From: Rathayibacter caricis DSM 15933
GTDB lineage: Bacteria > Actinomycetota > Actinomycetes > Actinomycetales > Microbacteriaceae
Assembly (NCBI RefSeq): GCF_003044275.1
Contig: NZ_PZPL01000001.1
Span: 2,542,001 to 2,606,000 of the forward strand
Reading direction: 5' to 3'
Length of the DNA: 64,000 nt
Shown: positions 37,359-45,979 of the stretch, piece after piece
Numbering within the stretch: position 1 is the stretch's first letter
Layout: every line of letters starts with the position of its first letter
Translations under genes and position numbers: made by a program
The notes under the pieces: model-generated
Databases searched by the model: none
What the model was told of the DNA's origin: nothing
Seen by the model: only the letters and a program-made list of their open reading frames with translations

Positions 37359-38849
37359 GTGTCGCCTCTCGTAGCGTCGATTCTCGTGCGAGCAGATGAG
37401 GGAGACGAGGAGCGGGGCCGTGACGCGGGCGGCGCACGGGCCGCGGCGGTGACGCTCGCCGGGCAGTGGACGAAGTACGCCCTTCAGCTGGCGTCCCTCG
37501 TGGTCCTCGCTCGGCTGCTGACTCCGACCGACTTCGGGCTCATCGCCATGACCACCGCGGTGATCGGGATCGCCAATGTCCTCGGCGATTTCGGTCTCAG
37601 CCTCGCCGCGATCCAGGCCCGTCAGCTGTCCCAGGGGCAGCGGTCGAATCTGTTCTGGCTGAACGGTGCAGTCGGGACGATCACAGCACTGGCCTTCGTG
37701 CCGATCGCTCCGCTGCTCGCCTCCTTCTACAACGACCCCCGACTGACCCTGCTCACCATCGCGCTGGGCAGCTCGTTCGTCGTCGCCGGGTTCACCACTC
37801 AGCATCGCGCCGATCTCACGCGCCGCACCCGGTTCACCTCGCTCGCGCTCTCGGACGTTCTCGGGCAGGCCGCGGCGTTCGCGACCGCGGTCCTGAGCGC
37901 ATGGGCGGGAGCGGGGTACTGGGCGCTCGCCCTGCAGCAGATCGTGTTCGCGGTCGTCTCCGGCGTCCTCGTCGTGTCGTGGTCCCGCTGGCGTCCGAGC
38001 AGACCATCGAGAGCGGAGCCGATGCGCGCACTCTTGTCCTACGGCGGCTCGACGTTCCTGACGCAGGTCGTCAATTACATCAGTGCCAATGCCGACTCCG
38101 TCCTCCTCGGTCAGCGCTTCGGGGCGACCGTCCTCGGCTTCTACAACAGAGCCTTCCAGTTGGTCTCGCTGCCCGTGCAGCAGCTCGCATCGCCGTTGAC
38201 GCGGATCGCGCTGCCTCTGCTCTCACGAATCACGGAGCCTGCAGAACTGACCCGTGTCGCCACCAAGATTCACGCGGCGCTCCTCTGGGCGCTTCTCTCG
38301 ATCCTGAGCGTGCTCGCCGCGATGTCCGAGCAGGTGACGAGCGTCGTCCTCGGCCCCGGATGGTCCGCTGCGGCCGACCTCCTGCCGATCCTCGCTGTAG
38401 GCGGAGCGTTCCAGGTGCTCTCCTACGTCTACTACTGGGTCTTCCTCGCCACCGCGAGGACCGGCCTCCTCTTCGTGTCGGAGCTGTCGGGTCGCCTCGT
38501 GATGATCGCGGGCATGATCGTGTTCATCGAGGACGGCCCCGCCGCTGTCGCGACGGCATCCGCAGCGGGCACCGCACTCATCTGGGCGGTGGGTTCGTTC
38601 CTCACGGTCAAGCGGACCGGGATCGACCCACGCCCCCTCCTCCTCACCTCGGCACGTATCGTGTCCGCCGTCGGGTCGGGTTTCCTCCTGGTCCGCGGGT
38701 GCATGCTCTTCGGACTGGACATCGACGGGTGGCTGGGACTGGTCGTGTACCTCGCGTGCTGGCTGCTCGGAGCAGGCTCGATCGCGTGCGCTCAGCGTGC
38801 CAGCCGCCTCGAGCTTCAAGGAGTCGTCGTGCTCCTCCGCCGGCGCTGA
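37359..38849 (+). CDS. Polysaccharide flippase (WzxC-like, MOP family), locus 2
   Basis: The membrane protein of up to 496 aa has about 14 hydrophobic segments. The pattern W-T-K-Y-A-L-Q-L-A-S-L-V-V-L-A-R-L-L-T-P-T-D-F-G-L is typical of the WzxC/lipopolysaccharide biosynthesis branch, followed by D-F-G-L-S-L-A-A-I-Q and L-F-W-L-N. It should flip undecaprenyl-linked repeats, complementing the polymerase at 39884. The GTG start at 37359 is tentative; GTG 37386 is equally possible and neither has a good ribosome site. It is the only plus-strand gene of the locus and faces the nucleotidyltransferase gene tail to tail. Confidence 0.82.
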   Translation: MSPLVASILVRADEGDEERGRDAGGARAAAVTLAGQWTKYALQLASLVVLARLLTPTDFGLIAMTTAVIGIANVLGDFGLSLAAIQARQLSQGQRSNLFWLNGAVGTITALAFVPIAPLLASFYNDPRLTLLTIALGSSFVVAGFTTQHRADLTRRTRFTSLALSDVLGQAAAFATAVLSAWAGAGYWALALQQIVFAVVSGVLVVSWSRWRPSRPSRAEPMRALLSYGGSTFLTQVVNYISANADSVLLGQRFGATVLGFYNRAFQLVSLPVQQLASPLTRIALPLLSRITEPAELTRVATKIHAALLWALLSILSVLAAMSEQVTSVVLGPGWSAAADLLPILAVGGAFQVLSYVYYWVFLATARTGLLFVSELSGRLVMIAGMIVFIEDGPAAVATASAAGTALIWAVGSFLTVKRTGIDPRPLLLTSARIVSAVGSGFLLVRGCMLFGLDIDGWLGLVVYLACWLLGAGSIACAQRASRLELQGVVVLLRRR

Positions 38850-38900
38850 GCGGTCCTCGGCACTCCCGCATCCGGCAAGGCGCGGAGCGGCGCAGAGAGG

Positions 38901-39887
38901 TCAGCCCGAGCGTCGTCGCAGGAGGCTGACGAGTGCCAGCGTCCGACGACCCGGCGCTGAGCGCTGCAGCATCGGGGCGACGATCGCGGCGGAGGCCGCC
39001 GGCAGCGCGAGAAGACCGCGACGGAGCCGAGCGAGCCGCGCTCGGTGGAGCCGCTGCGACGTGCTCTCGGGGTGGCTGCGGAGGAACGACTCCTTCGCCG
39101 GGTACACGGCCTCGCGTAGCAGCATCGGCCATTCACGAGCCTGTGCTTGGGAGAGGGCGAGGAGCCAGGCGGTCGTGGAGTTGTTCACGCCCCTCGTCCG
39201 AACACGCCAGAGGTACAGGTCGAGCACGGCGCGAGCCGGGAGCTCCGGTTGCGCGAAAGGGACCAGGCCGGTCTCCGTGAACAACGGTGCGAGCGCCGTG
39301 TTCGCCCCCATCTCGGCACTCACCGCGCACAGCTGCTCCTTCTCGGCCGCGGTGAACCGATCGCGAACGGCGTCAGCGAGGAAGCCGAACTCGGCCGCGT
39401 TCCGAGGGACCTGGAGATCGCGCAGGGCGTGCAGCGCCACGACGAGCGCTCCGCCGACCCGATCCGTCGTCTCGACGCCCACACCGCCGATCACCTCGGT
39501 GCGCCGTCGGGCCCAGAGAGCGTCGAACACCGCGTGGACATCCGCGAAGAACCCTGGGTAGGAGTGGTGCACGTCGATGTCGCAGGGCCAACCGGGGTGG
39601 AGGTAGGTGAGCGAGTGGAGTGCGATGATCCGCGGGATCGCCGGGTCCGGCCGTGGTCTCCAGTCCGCGCGCTCCAGTGCCCGGAGGTAGTCGTCGAAGC
39701 GGGCGGGATCCACCCAGATGTCCACGTCCGTGGAGTCCCGTTCGGGACGGAGACCGGAACGAGCCGCCAAGGGTCCTTTGATGATCAGGGCGCGGATCCC
39801 TGACTCCGCGGCGATTCGGTGCGCCAACGCGTGGGCGAGCACGACCGCCTCGCCTTGCTGGAGTCGTTCGACGGCCTGCCCGATCAC
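38901..39887 (-). CDS. NTP_transf_5-type nucleotidyltransferase, locus 2
   Basis: The 328-aa protein is paralogous to the N-terminal half of the fusion protein at 31448-33595. It shares ALIIKGPLAA, the D-x-D motif in DSTDVDIWVD, WPCDIDVHHSYPGF and the H-A-L-R-D-L-Q-V-P-R-N segment. The K-G ... D-x-D layout matches nucleotidyltransferases of the minimal pol-beta type, and the family is otherwise uncharacterised. The GTG at 39887 overlaps the stop of the polymerase gene (GTGA). It is the last gene of locus 2; the PqqD-like partner lies four genes upstream. The target (sugar, lipid, peptide or protein) is unknown. Confidence 0.78.
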   Translation of the reverse strand: MIGQAVERLQQGEAVVLAHALAHRIAAESGIRALIIKGPLAARSGLRPERDSTDVDIWVDPARFDDYLRALERADWRPRPDPAIPRIIALHSLTYLHPGWPCDIDVHHSYPGFFADVHAVFDALWARRRTEVIGGVGVETTDRVGGALVVALHALRDLQVPRNAAEFGFLADAVRDRFTAAEKEQLCAVSAEMGANTALAPLFTETGLVPFAQPELPARAVLDLYLWRVRTRGVNNSTTAWLLALSQAQAREWPMLLREAVYPAKESFLRSHPESTSQRLHRARLARLRRGLLALPAASAAIVAPMLQRSAPGRRTLALVSLLRRRSG

Positions 39888-41428
39888 GACACCGTCCCGT
39901 CCTGCTCGGGCCTCGACGCTCGCGACGGCCAGGGACCGGTCGATCTCCCGTGTTTCGAGCGAGTGCCGAGTGCAGCGGGTCGCGAAGAGCGGAGGGGAAC
40001 CGTCGCTCTGCCGGAACGTGCTCCCCGGCTTACCTGCGTCGCCGTCGTCCGAGTGGCCTCTCGAGTGCGGGGTCGCTGCAGAGTGCTTCCCGCTCGGCCC
40101 CGCGTGCCAGGTCGGGCTCCGTCCGCATCCGGTTTCGGGCGGAAGCTGTTCACCACCAGCATCGCGAAGAGCGGGATGGTGTGCTCGGTTCCGAAGTACT
40201 CGGTGTTGTCGTACATCCCGTGGAGCAGCATCCAGAGCAGGGCGGCAAGTTCGAACGACGCGACATGCCCCTCGCGGGCGTCCGCCGCCCGCCTGATCCG
40301 CCTCAGTGCCGCCACGATGAGGATCAGGTGCAGTCCGGCGAGGCACAGCGCCCCCAGTAGTCCGGTGTTCGCCCAGGCCCAGATGAGGAAGTTGTGCGGC
40401 TGCAGAGTTGCGGGAAGTTCGCCCCTCTCTGCAGAAGCACTCCAGAGGGGCGCCCAACCGCCCCAGCCGAGTCCTCGGAACGGCGAATCCGCGAAAGCGG
40501 CCGACGCAGCGGTCCACAGGGCGTCCCGCGCCTCGGTCGCCTCGGTCGCGTTGGTCGTGAAGTCGGTAGCGCGACTCGCGACCTGCGCGGCACCGAGTGA
40601 GACCAGTGGCACCAGGATCAGCGCCCCGGCGAGCTGCAGCTGCGACCGGCTCGGAGCGAGCAGGTAGGGCAGGAGGAACGCCAGGAGCGGGAGGACCACG
40701 GCGAGGATCACCGCGGTCTTGGATCCCGTGCTCAGCGCTCCGGCGAAGCAGATCAGGGCGGCGGCGCGATCGCGTGCGAGGCGCGACCGGTAGGACGCGG
40801 CCCAGCAGCAGAGGGCGACGGCGGCCATCACCATCGACGCCCGATTGGCGTTGACGAAGAGCAGACCACCGGACTTGGTCGGGTCGGTCACGTTGTTCCG
40901 GAGAGTCGTGAAGAGGAGTCGCGCCTGATCGCCGATCAGCCATCCGGCGAAGGCGCTGTGGAGGTACGTCTCCTTCACGTCGTCGAACAGCTGGAACACG
41001 ATCGTGGAGAGCGATTGAACGCACATGAGCGGGGCGCAGAGGCGCACGGTGACGAGGAGCATGTCCCGACCGGCGGCGCGATTCGCATCGGCGAGGGCGA
41101 TGGCCGCGACGATCGACAGGGCGGCGATCGCCGGCCCGACGGCGAAAGCCGGCCGCTGCGACCAGTCGGTCGCGACCAGCGCCGCGAGGGCGTATCCGAG
41201 CACGAGGAGGGTGACTGGGTGGAGCAGGGCGTTGCTCGCGCGTCCCCAGGTCCGCGGCACGCTTCCGAGCGCCCACATCTGGCTGAAGTGGATGATCGTC
41301 GTGACCGGCTGCGGACTCACCGCGGCGAGGATCGTCATGATCGACCAGTTCGCCGAGAGCGAGAGGAGCAGCACGACGAGGAGGGCGATCACTCCGGCCA
41401 GAAGGACGAGGAGGATCTCAACGCTCAT
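39884..41428 (-). CDS. O-antigen ligase/polymerase-like membrane protein (Wzy type), locus 2
   Basis: The 514-aa protein has about 10-12 membrane segments up to residue 425. The ligase/polymerase hallmark appears as G-A-L-S-T-G-S-K-T-A-V-I-L-A near 245, and an outer loop contains F-R-G-L-G-W-G-G-W-A-P-L-W-S-A-S and L-Q-P-H-N-F-L-I-W-A-W-A. The last 85 residues are a hydrophilic tail very rich in Arg, Thr and Ser, much longer than usual, lying just before the overlapping nucleotidyltransferase start. ATG 41428 is chosen because it opens the first membrane segment and has GGAGG upstream. It overlaps the previous gene by 11 nt. Confidence 0.75.
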   Translation of the reverse strand: MSVEILLVLLAGVIALLVVLLLSLSANWSIMTILAAVSPQPVTTIIHFSQMWALGSVPRTWGRASNALLHPVTLLVLGYALAALVATDWSQRPAFAVGPAIAALSIVAAIALADANRAAGRDMLLVTVRLCAPLMCVQSLSTIVFQLFDDVKETYLHSAFAGWLIGDQARLLFTTLRNNVTDPTKSGGLLFVNANRASMVMAAVALCCWAASYRSRLARDRAAALICFAGALSTGSKTAVILAVVLPLLAFLLPYLLAPSRSQLQLAGALILVPLVSLGAAQVASRATDFTTNATEATEARDALWTAASAAFADSPFRGLGWGGWAPLWSASAERGELPATLQPHNFLIWAWANTGLLGALCLAGLHLILIVAALRRIRRAADAREGHVASFELAALLWMLLHGMYDNTEYFGTEHTIPLFAMLVVNSFRPKPDADGARPGTRGRAGSTLQRPRTREATRTTATQVSRGARSGRATVPLRSSRPAALGTRSKHGRSTGPWPSRASRPEQDGTVS

Positions 41429-42308
41429 CGCCCGTGCCCTCCCAATGCGTGGGCCTCCGATGGAGTCGGTGCTCCAGCGCCCACCAGAACTGGCGAACGT
41501 CGGTGTTGGCAGTCTGCAGGAGGAAGTGGAAGGCGCGGACGGCGATCGGACGGTCGTGACCACGCAGGGCCGAATGGATGAGCCGACGGATCTTCCTCCG
41601 GTCCGACCAGGTGAGAGCGGCGGAGTGCTTCCGCATGTAACGGCGCAGTCCCTCGGCTCTGGCCGCCGTTCGTGAGGAGAGATGGCCGTGCCTGTGGAAG
41701 ACCTGGACCACGAGGCGCTCGCGGAGGACGGCGTAGGTCGAGCCCGAGCAGAGGAGGCGGTAGAGGAAGTCGAGATCGTTGGCGACCGGCAGCTCTGGGT
41801 CGAATCCGTCGATGCGTCGGAAGTCGACTGTCCGAACGACGGTGTTGCTCCCCGTCAGACCGGGGTTCACGGCGAGTGCCTGGTGAGGAGACAATCCTCC
41901 GGGCATCGAGAGGCCCCGCCCTTCGCGATCCTCGCGGCGGTACTTCGTCCATCCGACGACGAAATCGACTTCTTCCGACTCGAGCGTGGCCACGGCCTCT
42001 TCGAGGAAAGCGGGGTCCCAGATGTCGTCGTCGTCGAGGAAAGCGAGGAGCTCGCTCTCGGCGAGCGCTGCTCCGGCGTTCCGCGAGGAGCCGGCGGTGC
42101 GGCGGGTGGATGCACTCGCGTCGAGGTAGATCACCGGCACGTCCGTCTCGGCGGCGAGACCCTCGACGAGGGCGCGCGTCTCGGCCCGGGGGACGTCGTC
42201 GACCACGATGATCGACTCGGGCGGGAGGGTCTGCGCCGCGGCGGAACGGACTGCGCGGGGCAGGAGGGAGTCCCTGTCGTGAGTGGGGATGACGCACGTG
42301 ACTGTCAT
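41418..42308 (-). CDS. GT2 glycosyltransferase, locus 2 (a)
   Basis: Family 2 glycosyltransferase of 296 aa. It begins VTCVIPTHDRDSLLPRAVRS. The nucleotide-binding V-V-D-D and the metal-binding ELLAFLDDDDIWDPAF are followed by the acceptor region L-P-V-A-N-D-L-D-F-L-Y-R-L. The C-terminal 60 residues are basic and helical and probably touch the membrane face. The ATG overlaps the stop of the next-upstream GT2 gene (ATGA). It adds one sugar to the lipid-linked repeat; the donor is unknown. Confidence 0.85.
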   Translation of the reverse strand: MTVTCVIPTHDRDSLLPRAVRSAAAQTLPPESIIVVDDVPRAETRALVEGLAAETDVPVIYLDASASTRRTAGSSRNAGAALAESELLAFLDDDDIWDPAFLEEAVATLESEEVDFVVGWTKYRREDREGRGLSMPGGLSPHQALAVNPGLTGSNTVVRTVDFRRIDGFDPELPVANDLDFLYRLLCSGSTYAVLRERLVVQVFHRHGHLSSRTAARAEGLRRYMRKHSAALTWSDRRKIRRLIHSALRGHDRPIAVRAFHFLLQTANTDVRQFWWALEHRLHRRPTHWEGTGDER

Positions 42309-43198
42309 GAGTCCATTCCGATGATGTCCTCCGGACGGCCGTGCCCGCGGAGGATGGCGACGAGGGCGGCGATGTTCCCGCGGAGGCGTCGGCGACGCCA
42401 GGGACCCTGGTCTCTGCTGAGACTCCGAGCCGCGTTCATGAGAGCGGGACGTCCGGCTTCGGTCAGAGCGAGACCGAGCGGGAAGCTCCCCTTCCTCCAG
42501 AGGTAGTACGGGTTGATCAGCTGGCTGTACCCGAAACGGCTATGCGCCTCCCTGCCGCCGCTGGAGGCGCCGAGGTGAACGGCGACACTTCCTCCGAAGC
42601 GTGCGATGAGACCGTGGTCGAGCACTCGACGAGCGAGGTCGTGGTCCTCCAGCCAGCTGTACAAGGGCAATCGCTCGTCGAAGCGCTCGACGGTGAGGAT
42701 CCTGTGGCGCACGGCGAAATTGCAGCCGTAGAGCTGCTTCCAGCTCGCGTCGACCCAGTCCGCTCCACGATCGCTGAACTCGAGGATCCGCAGAGCCTCG
42801 TCGACGGAGATCTCGCGGCGCGACGGAGCGCCGTCGGCGGCGACGTGCCCGGTCACCGCGACGATGTCGGGGCGCTCGTCGAGGAGGGCGACGGCGCGAC
42901 TCACGTAGTCGGCGCGGGGCACGGTGTCGTCGTCGAAGAAGAAGACGACGTCCGTTCCCGCGGGGAGCGCCGCGATGCCCGCGTTCCTCTGAGCCGCGGC
43001 GCCGCGGACCCCTTCGACGACGAGCAAGCGATCCGAGGTCGCTTGGGACGGTCGGCTCTCCTCGTCGGGAACGCTGACGACGACCACGAGCTCTGTCCAA
43101 TCGAGCGCGAGGACGTGATCGAGCGTCCTGCTGAGGATCTCGTGTCGGCCTGCTGAGGCGATGACCACTCCCACATGGAGGGCGTCGTCGTTCGTCAT
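42305..43198 (-). CDS. GT2 glycosyltransferase, locus 2 (b)
   Basis: Family 2 glycosyltransferase of 297 aa starting MTNDDALHVGVVIASAGRHE. The core motifs are QRNAGIAALPAGTD, VVFFFDDDTVPRADYV (metal-binding DDD) and L-Y-S-W-L-E-D-H-D-L-A-R-R-V (catalytic E-D and R region). A C-terminal basic segment follows. The start overlaps the stop of the PqqD-like gene (ATGA), and the stop overlaps the next GT2 gene. It is similar in layout to its neighbour but only distantly related, so probably a different linkage. Confidence 0.85.
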   Translation of the reverse strand: MTNDDALHVGVVIASAGRHEILSRTLDHVLALDWTELVVVVSVPDEESRPSQATSDRLLVVEGVRGAAAQRNAGIAALPAGTDVVFFFDDDTVPRADYVSRAVALLDERPDIVAVTGHVAADGAPSRREISVDEALRILEFSDRGADWVDASWKQLYGCNFAVRHRILTVERFDERLPLYSWLEDHDLARRVLDHGLIARFGGSVAVHLGASSGGREAHSRFGYSQLINPYYLWRKGSFPLGLALTEAGRPALMNAARSLSRDQGPWRRRRLRGNIAALVAILRGHGRPEDIIGMDS

Positions 43199-43593
43199 TC
43201 GTCGGTCTCCTCGCCGGGCGCCGGCTGTTTCGGTCGCGCGGAACGGTCGGGGTCGGAAGGGTCTGTGTGGATCTCGATGAGGCCCGCGGCGCGCAGCTCC
43301 TCGAGGAAGGAGAGGACTGCGGACTCGACGACGGAGAACTCGGGCGCCCCTGCGGACATCGCGGCTCCCTCGACGAGCTGTCGAGCGGAGACGACGCCGT
43401 CCAGCGCCTGCCAGATCGAGACCGCCGTACCGGTGAGGACGAGAGGGACCGGAGCCGGGGCTGCGAGGTCGAGGATCACGGACCTGCCGGGCGTCTCGAC
43501 GTGGGCGATCGACGGGGAGCGCCGCCAGAGGCGGCTCGATGCCGACCGGGCGGGGTCCGTCGGCGTCGAGCCCGTGTACTGGTCGCGGGTCAT
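43195..43593 (-). CDS. PqqD-like small protein, locus 2
   Basis: The 132-aa protein has a PqqD/RRE-like core (about 30-110). It shows R-S-V-I-L-D-L-A-A-P-A-P-V-P-L-V-L-T-G-T-A-V-S-I-W-Q-A-L-D-G, then V-S-A-R-Q-L-V-E-G-A-A and V-L-S-F-L-E-E-L-R-A-A-G-L-I. The L-x-G-T-A-x-x-I-W-x-x-[IL]-D-G core is shared with the locus 1 PqqD-like protein. The N-terminal 28 residues and the acidic, Pro-rich C-terminus are extra. ATGA overlaps with the genes on both sides imply coupled translation. There is no precursor-peptide or radical-SAM gene in the window, so a classical RiPP role is not supported. Confidence 0.72.
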   Translation of the reverse strand: MTRDQYTGSTPTDPARSASSRLWRRSPSIAHVETPGRSVILDLAAPAPVPLVLTGTAVSIWQALDGVVSARQLVEGAAMSAGAPEFSVVESAVLSFLEELRAAGLIEIHTDPSDPDRSARPKQPAPGEETDE

Positions 43594-44633
43594 GCCGCCC
43601 CGACTCGATCGGCGAGCTGCTCGATCGCATCGGCGCTCTTGTCCCAGTCGAACCTCCGACTGATGCCGGCGGCGAGCTTCGCCGCCTCAGCGGGGTCCGG
43701 GGAGATCGCGGAGACGCGCTCGAGTGCGCGGGCAATCGATGCGGTGTCGAGCGGGTCGAACCACAGCCCGCCGGATCCGTGGACCCAGCGGAAGGCGGGG
43801 ATGTCGGCGAGTACGACCTGCGTGCCCGACGCGATCGCCTCGACGACGGGCAGCCCGAATCCCTCGGAGAGGCTCGGCACGACGACCGCGTGCGCAGCCC
43901 GGTAGAGGCCTGCCAGGGCGTCCTCGTCGACGTAGCCGGCGTGGACGACGTGGTCCTGGGCGACGAGCTGCTCAGACCGGAAGGCACGACCACCGCCCCC
44001 TACGAGAACGAGGGGGTGCCGTCTGCGCCACTCGTGATCGAGCGAGCCGTGCGCAGCGAGGAGCCGTCGGAGGTTCTTGCGGGGATCGAGAGATCCCACG
44101 GCGAGGAGGAACGTCGTCCCCTCGATTCCGAGTGACCTCAGGAGCCGCGCGGACTCGTCCGAGCCCCCCGACGAGGAGAACCGCAGTGTGACGCCGTTGG
44201 GTGCCACGATCGACGGAGTGGTCGAGGGGATCCACCGCTGCACGGCAGCGAGCGTGGGCTCGCTCACGGTGATCACTGCGGCAGCGCTCGCGAGCTGCGC
44301 TCGAAGTGCTCGCGAGTGGGTCGCCGCGTACCTGCGCGAGAACCATTCCGGGTGCTCGAGCACGAACAGGTCGTGCACGACGAGCAGCTGCCGGGGATGC
44401 GCGAGCGGAGCCCTGCTGGTGAGGGAGAGCAGGAACTCGCCCCTCCTCGTCCTGAGCGCCGGCGACTGCACCCACGCCCAGCTGGCAAGGGAGGAGCGGC
44501 TCGAGAACCGGGGAGGGTCGACTGATCGGACGCCCTCGCGCAGGAGGAGTCGATTCGAGATCTCGGTGGCGTAGCGCTGCTGACCGGTGATCCTCTGATC
44601 GCGGAAAGCTCGATTGACGGCGATCCGGGCCAT
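43590..44633 (-). CDS. GT4 glycosyltransferase (MtfA/WbaZ-like), locus 2
   Basis: GT-B glycosyltransferase of 347 aa opening ARIAVNRAFRDQRITGQQRY. The donor domain contains IVAPNGVTL, LLAVGSLDPRKNLRRLLAAH and the E-x7-E motif PSLSEGFGLPVVEAIASGTQ, diagnostic of GT4 retaining enzymes such as mannosyltransferases. The start ATG overlaps the previous stop (TGATG) and has GGAGGGG 7 nt upstream. Sugar specificity cannot be fixed, but GT4 enzymes with this opening often transfer mannose or rhamnose. Confidence 0.85.
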   Translation of the reverse strand: MARIAVNRAFRDQRITGQQRYATEISNRLLLREGVRSVDPPRFSSRSSLASWAWVQSPALRTRRGEFLLSLTSRAPLAHPRQLLVVHDLFVLEHPEWFSRRYAATHSRALRAQLASAAAVITVSEPTLAAVQRWIPSTTPSIVAPNGVTLRFSSSGGSDESARLLRSLGIEGTTFLLAVGSLDPRKNLRRLLAAHGSLDHEWRRRHPLVLVGGGGRAFRSEQLVAQDHVVHAGYVDEDALAGLYRAAHAVVVPSLSEGFGLPVVEAIASGTQVVLADIPAFRWVHGSGGLWFDPLDTASIARALERVSAISPDPAEAAKLAAGISRRFDWDKSADAIEQLADRVGAA

Positions 44634-45739
44634 CACGCAGCCCCTCCCACCCAGGCGGCGAGGTGCGCGTCGAAGGCCTGTCGCGAGAACTGCTGTGCGT
44701 GAGCGCGGACACCGCTCGGATCGAGCCGGACCGCCCGGTCGATCTCGGTGGCGAGCGGGTCGGCGCTCCAGTCCGCGACGTGGACGCCGCTGACCCCGTC
44801 GGCCACCGTCTCGAGGACGCCACCGGATGTGCCGCACACGACCGGCGTGCCCAGTGCCATCGCCTCGATCGGCATGATCCCGAAGTCCTCGACCGAGGGG
44901 AACACGTACGCCATCGCCCGCTCGTACAGGCAGTACAGGAGAGCGTCGGAGGGTCTGTCGACGAAGTGGACCGGCACCGCGGCGGTCCGCGCGATCGCCC
45001 GCAGTCGCTGCTCGTCCGGACCCGATCCGGCGAGGACCACGGGAGTTCTCGCCGCCTCACCGGAGCGGATGACGAGCTCGAGGGCCTTGTAGGGCACGAA
45101 CCTCGACGCTCCGAGGAGGAAGTCCTCGGGAAGGGTCTCGAGGAGGGCGCCCTCGCGGGCAGTCAGAGCGTCCTCCCACTTCGTGGCGACGATGCGCTCG
45201 ATCTCGACCGGTGGATGGATCACCGCCGCGTCGCGTCCCCAGGCTCGCCGGATCCTCTCGCGCACGTATGCGCTGTTCGCAGCCATCGACGTCGCCTCGC
45301 CGGCTCGGCGCCGGTCGAGCGGCTGGAGCGCCTGCGCTGCAGCTCGGACCGGAGCGCTCGCGCCTCGGTGATCGAGCTCCGGGTTCCAGATGTACCGAGC
45401 GGGAGTGTGGACGTAGACGAGCTTGCGGAACCCGTCCGGCTGCTTCCTGAAGCGGGCGTGATGCGCGAAGGCGTGCGAGCTGACGAGAGCCCAGTCGTAG
45501 TCGTCGTACGGCAGGTTCCGCCACGTCGCGAGCGCGACCGGCAGAGCGGCGATCTTCCGCGATCGAAGTGGTGAGGATGCCAGCGGCGACTCGATGACGC
45601 GATGAGCCGGGTAGCGTCCCGGCGCGTCGTTCCACAGGCAGTACAGGTCGGCGTCCGGATAGACGCCCGTCATCGCATCGACGACCTTCTCAGCACCGCC
45701 GAACGCCTCTAGCCACTCGTGGACGATGATTCCGGGCAA
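44633..45739 (-). CDS. GT4 glycosyltransferase (WbaZ-like mannosyltransferase), first gene of locus 2
   Basis: GT-B glycosyltransferase of 368 aa. GIIVHEWLEAFGGAEKVVDA is the typical opening of the WbaZ-like GT4 group. It is followed by YVHTPARYIWNPELD, FLLGASRFVPYKALELVI, V-V-L-A-G-S-G-P-D-E-Q-R-L and the E-x7-E region PSVEDFGIMPIEAMALGTPV. I choose a TTG start at 45739 because GGAGG lies 7 nt upstream and no ATG or GTG fits the conserved N-terminus. It is the first gene of the seven-gene locus 2 operon, divergent from sua5 over 240 bp with no other gene that I can support. Confidence 0.85.
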   Translation of the reverse strand: MPGIIVHEWLEAFGGAEKVVDAMTGVYPDADLYCLWNDAPGRYPAHRVIESPLASSPLRSRKIAALPVALATWRNLPYDDYDWALVSSHAFAHHARFRKQPDGFRKLVYVHTPARYIWNPELDHRGASAPVRAAAQALQPLDRRRAGEATSMAANSAYVRERIRRAWGRDAAVIHPPVEIERIVATKWEDALTAREGALLETLPEDFLLGASRFVPYKALELVIRSGEAARTPVVLAGSGPDEQRLRAIARTAAVPVHFVDRPSDALLYCLYERAMAYVFPSVEDFGIMPIEAMALGTPVVCGTSGGVLETVADGVSGVHVADWSADPLATEIDRAVRLDPSGVRAHAQQFSRQAFDAHLAAWVGGAA

Positions 45740-45964
45740 GGGGCGGCCTCCAAGAAGGATCGTGCTCCGCGCGGCGGTCGCACGGCAGGAGCCGTGCCGC
45801 GCCGATGGGCGCGAAAACGACGGATTCTCGGATGGTAGGGAGGTCGGAGACCAGCAGGTCCTCGATGGCGCGTTGCATCGGACGGCGCGGCGCGATGGCC
45901 GCGTCGAGAACGTGAAGTTCGCGGCCGGAGCGAGATCGGCGGAGGACGCCCGCGTCCTCGCCGG

Positions 45965-45970
45965 TATCAT
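45965..45970 (+). promoter_or_regulatory. Predicted -10 element of sua5 (leaderless start)
   Basis: TATCAT lies 9 nt before the sua5 ATG, nearly the same geometry as the argS -10 (8 nt), and no Shine-Dalgarno precedes the ATG. In other actinobacteria sua5 can be read through from prmC; here the island separates them, so a promoter of its own is needed. Confidence 0.5.
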
Positions 45971-45979
45971 CGGCTTGTT

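Noticed and set aside
45690..45878. Short minus-strand frame between sua5 and the first locus 2 gene
   Set aside because: It has an ATG but overlaps the TTG start and Shine-Dalgarno of the glycosyltransferase gene, and its second half is Arg/Pro-rich shadow sequence.
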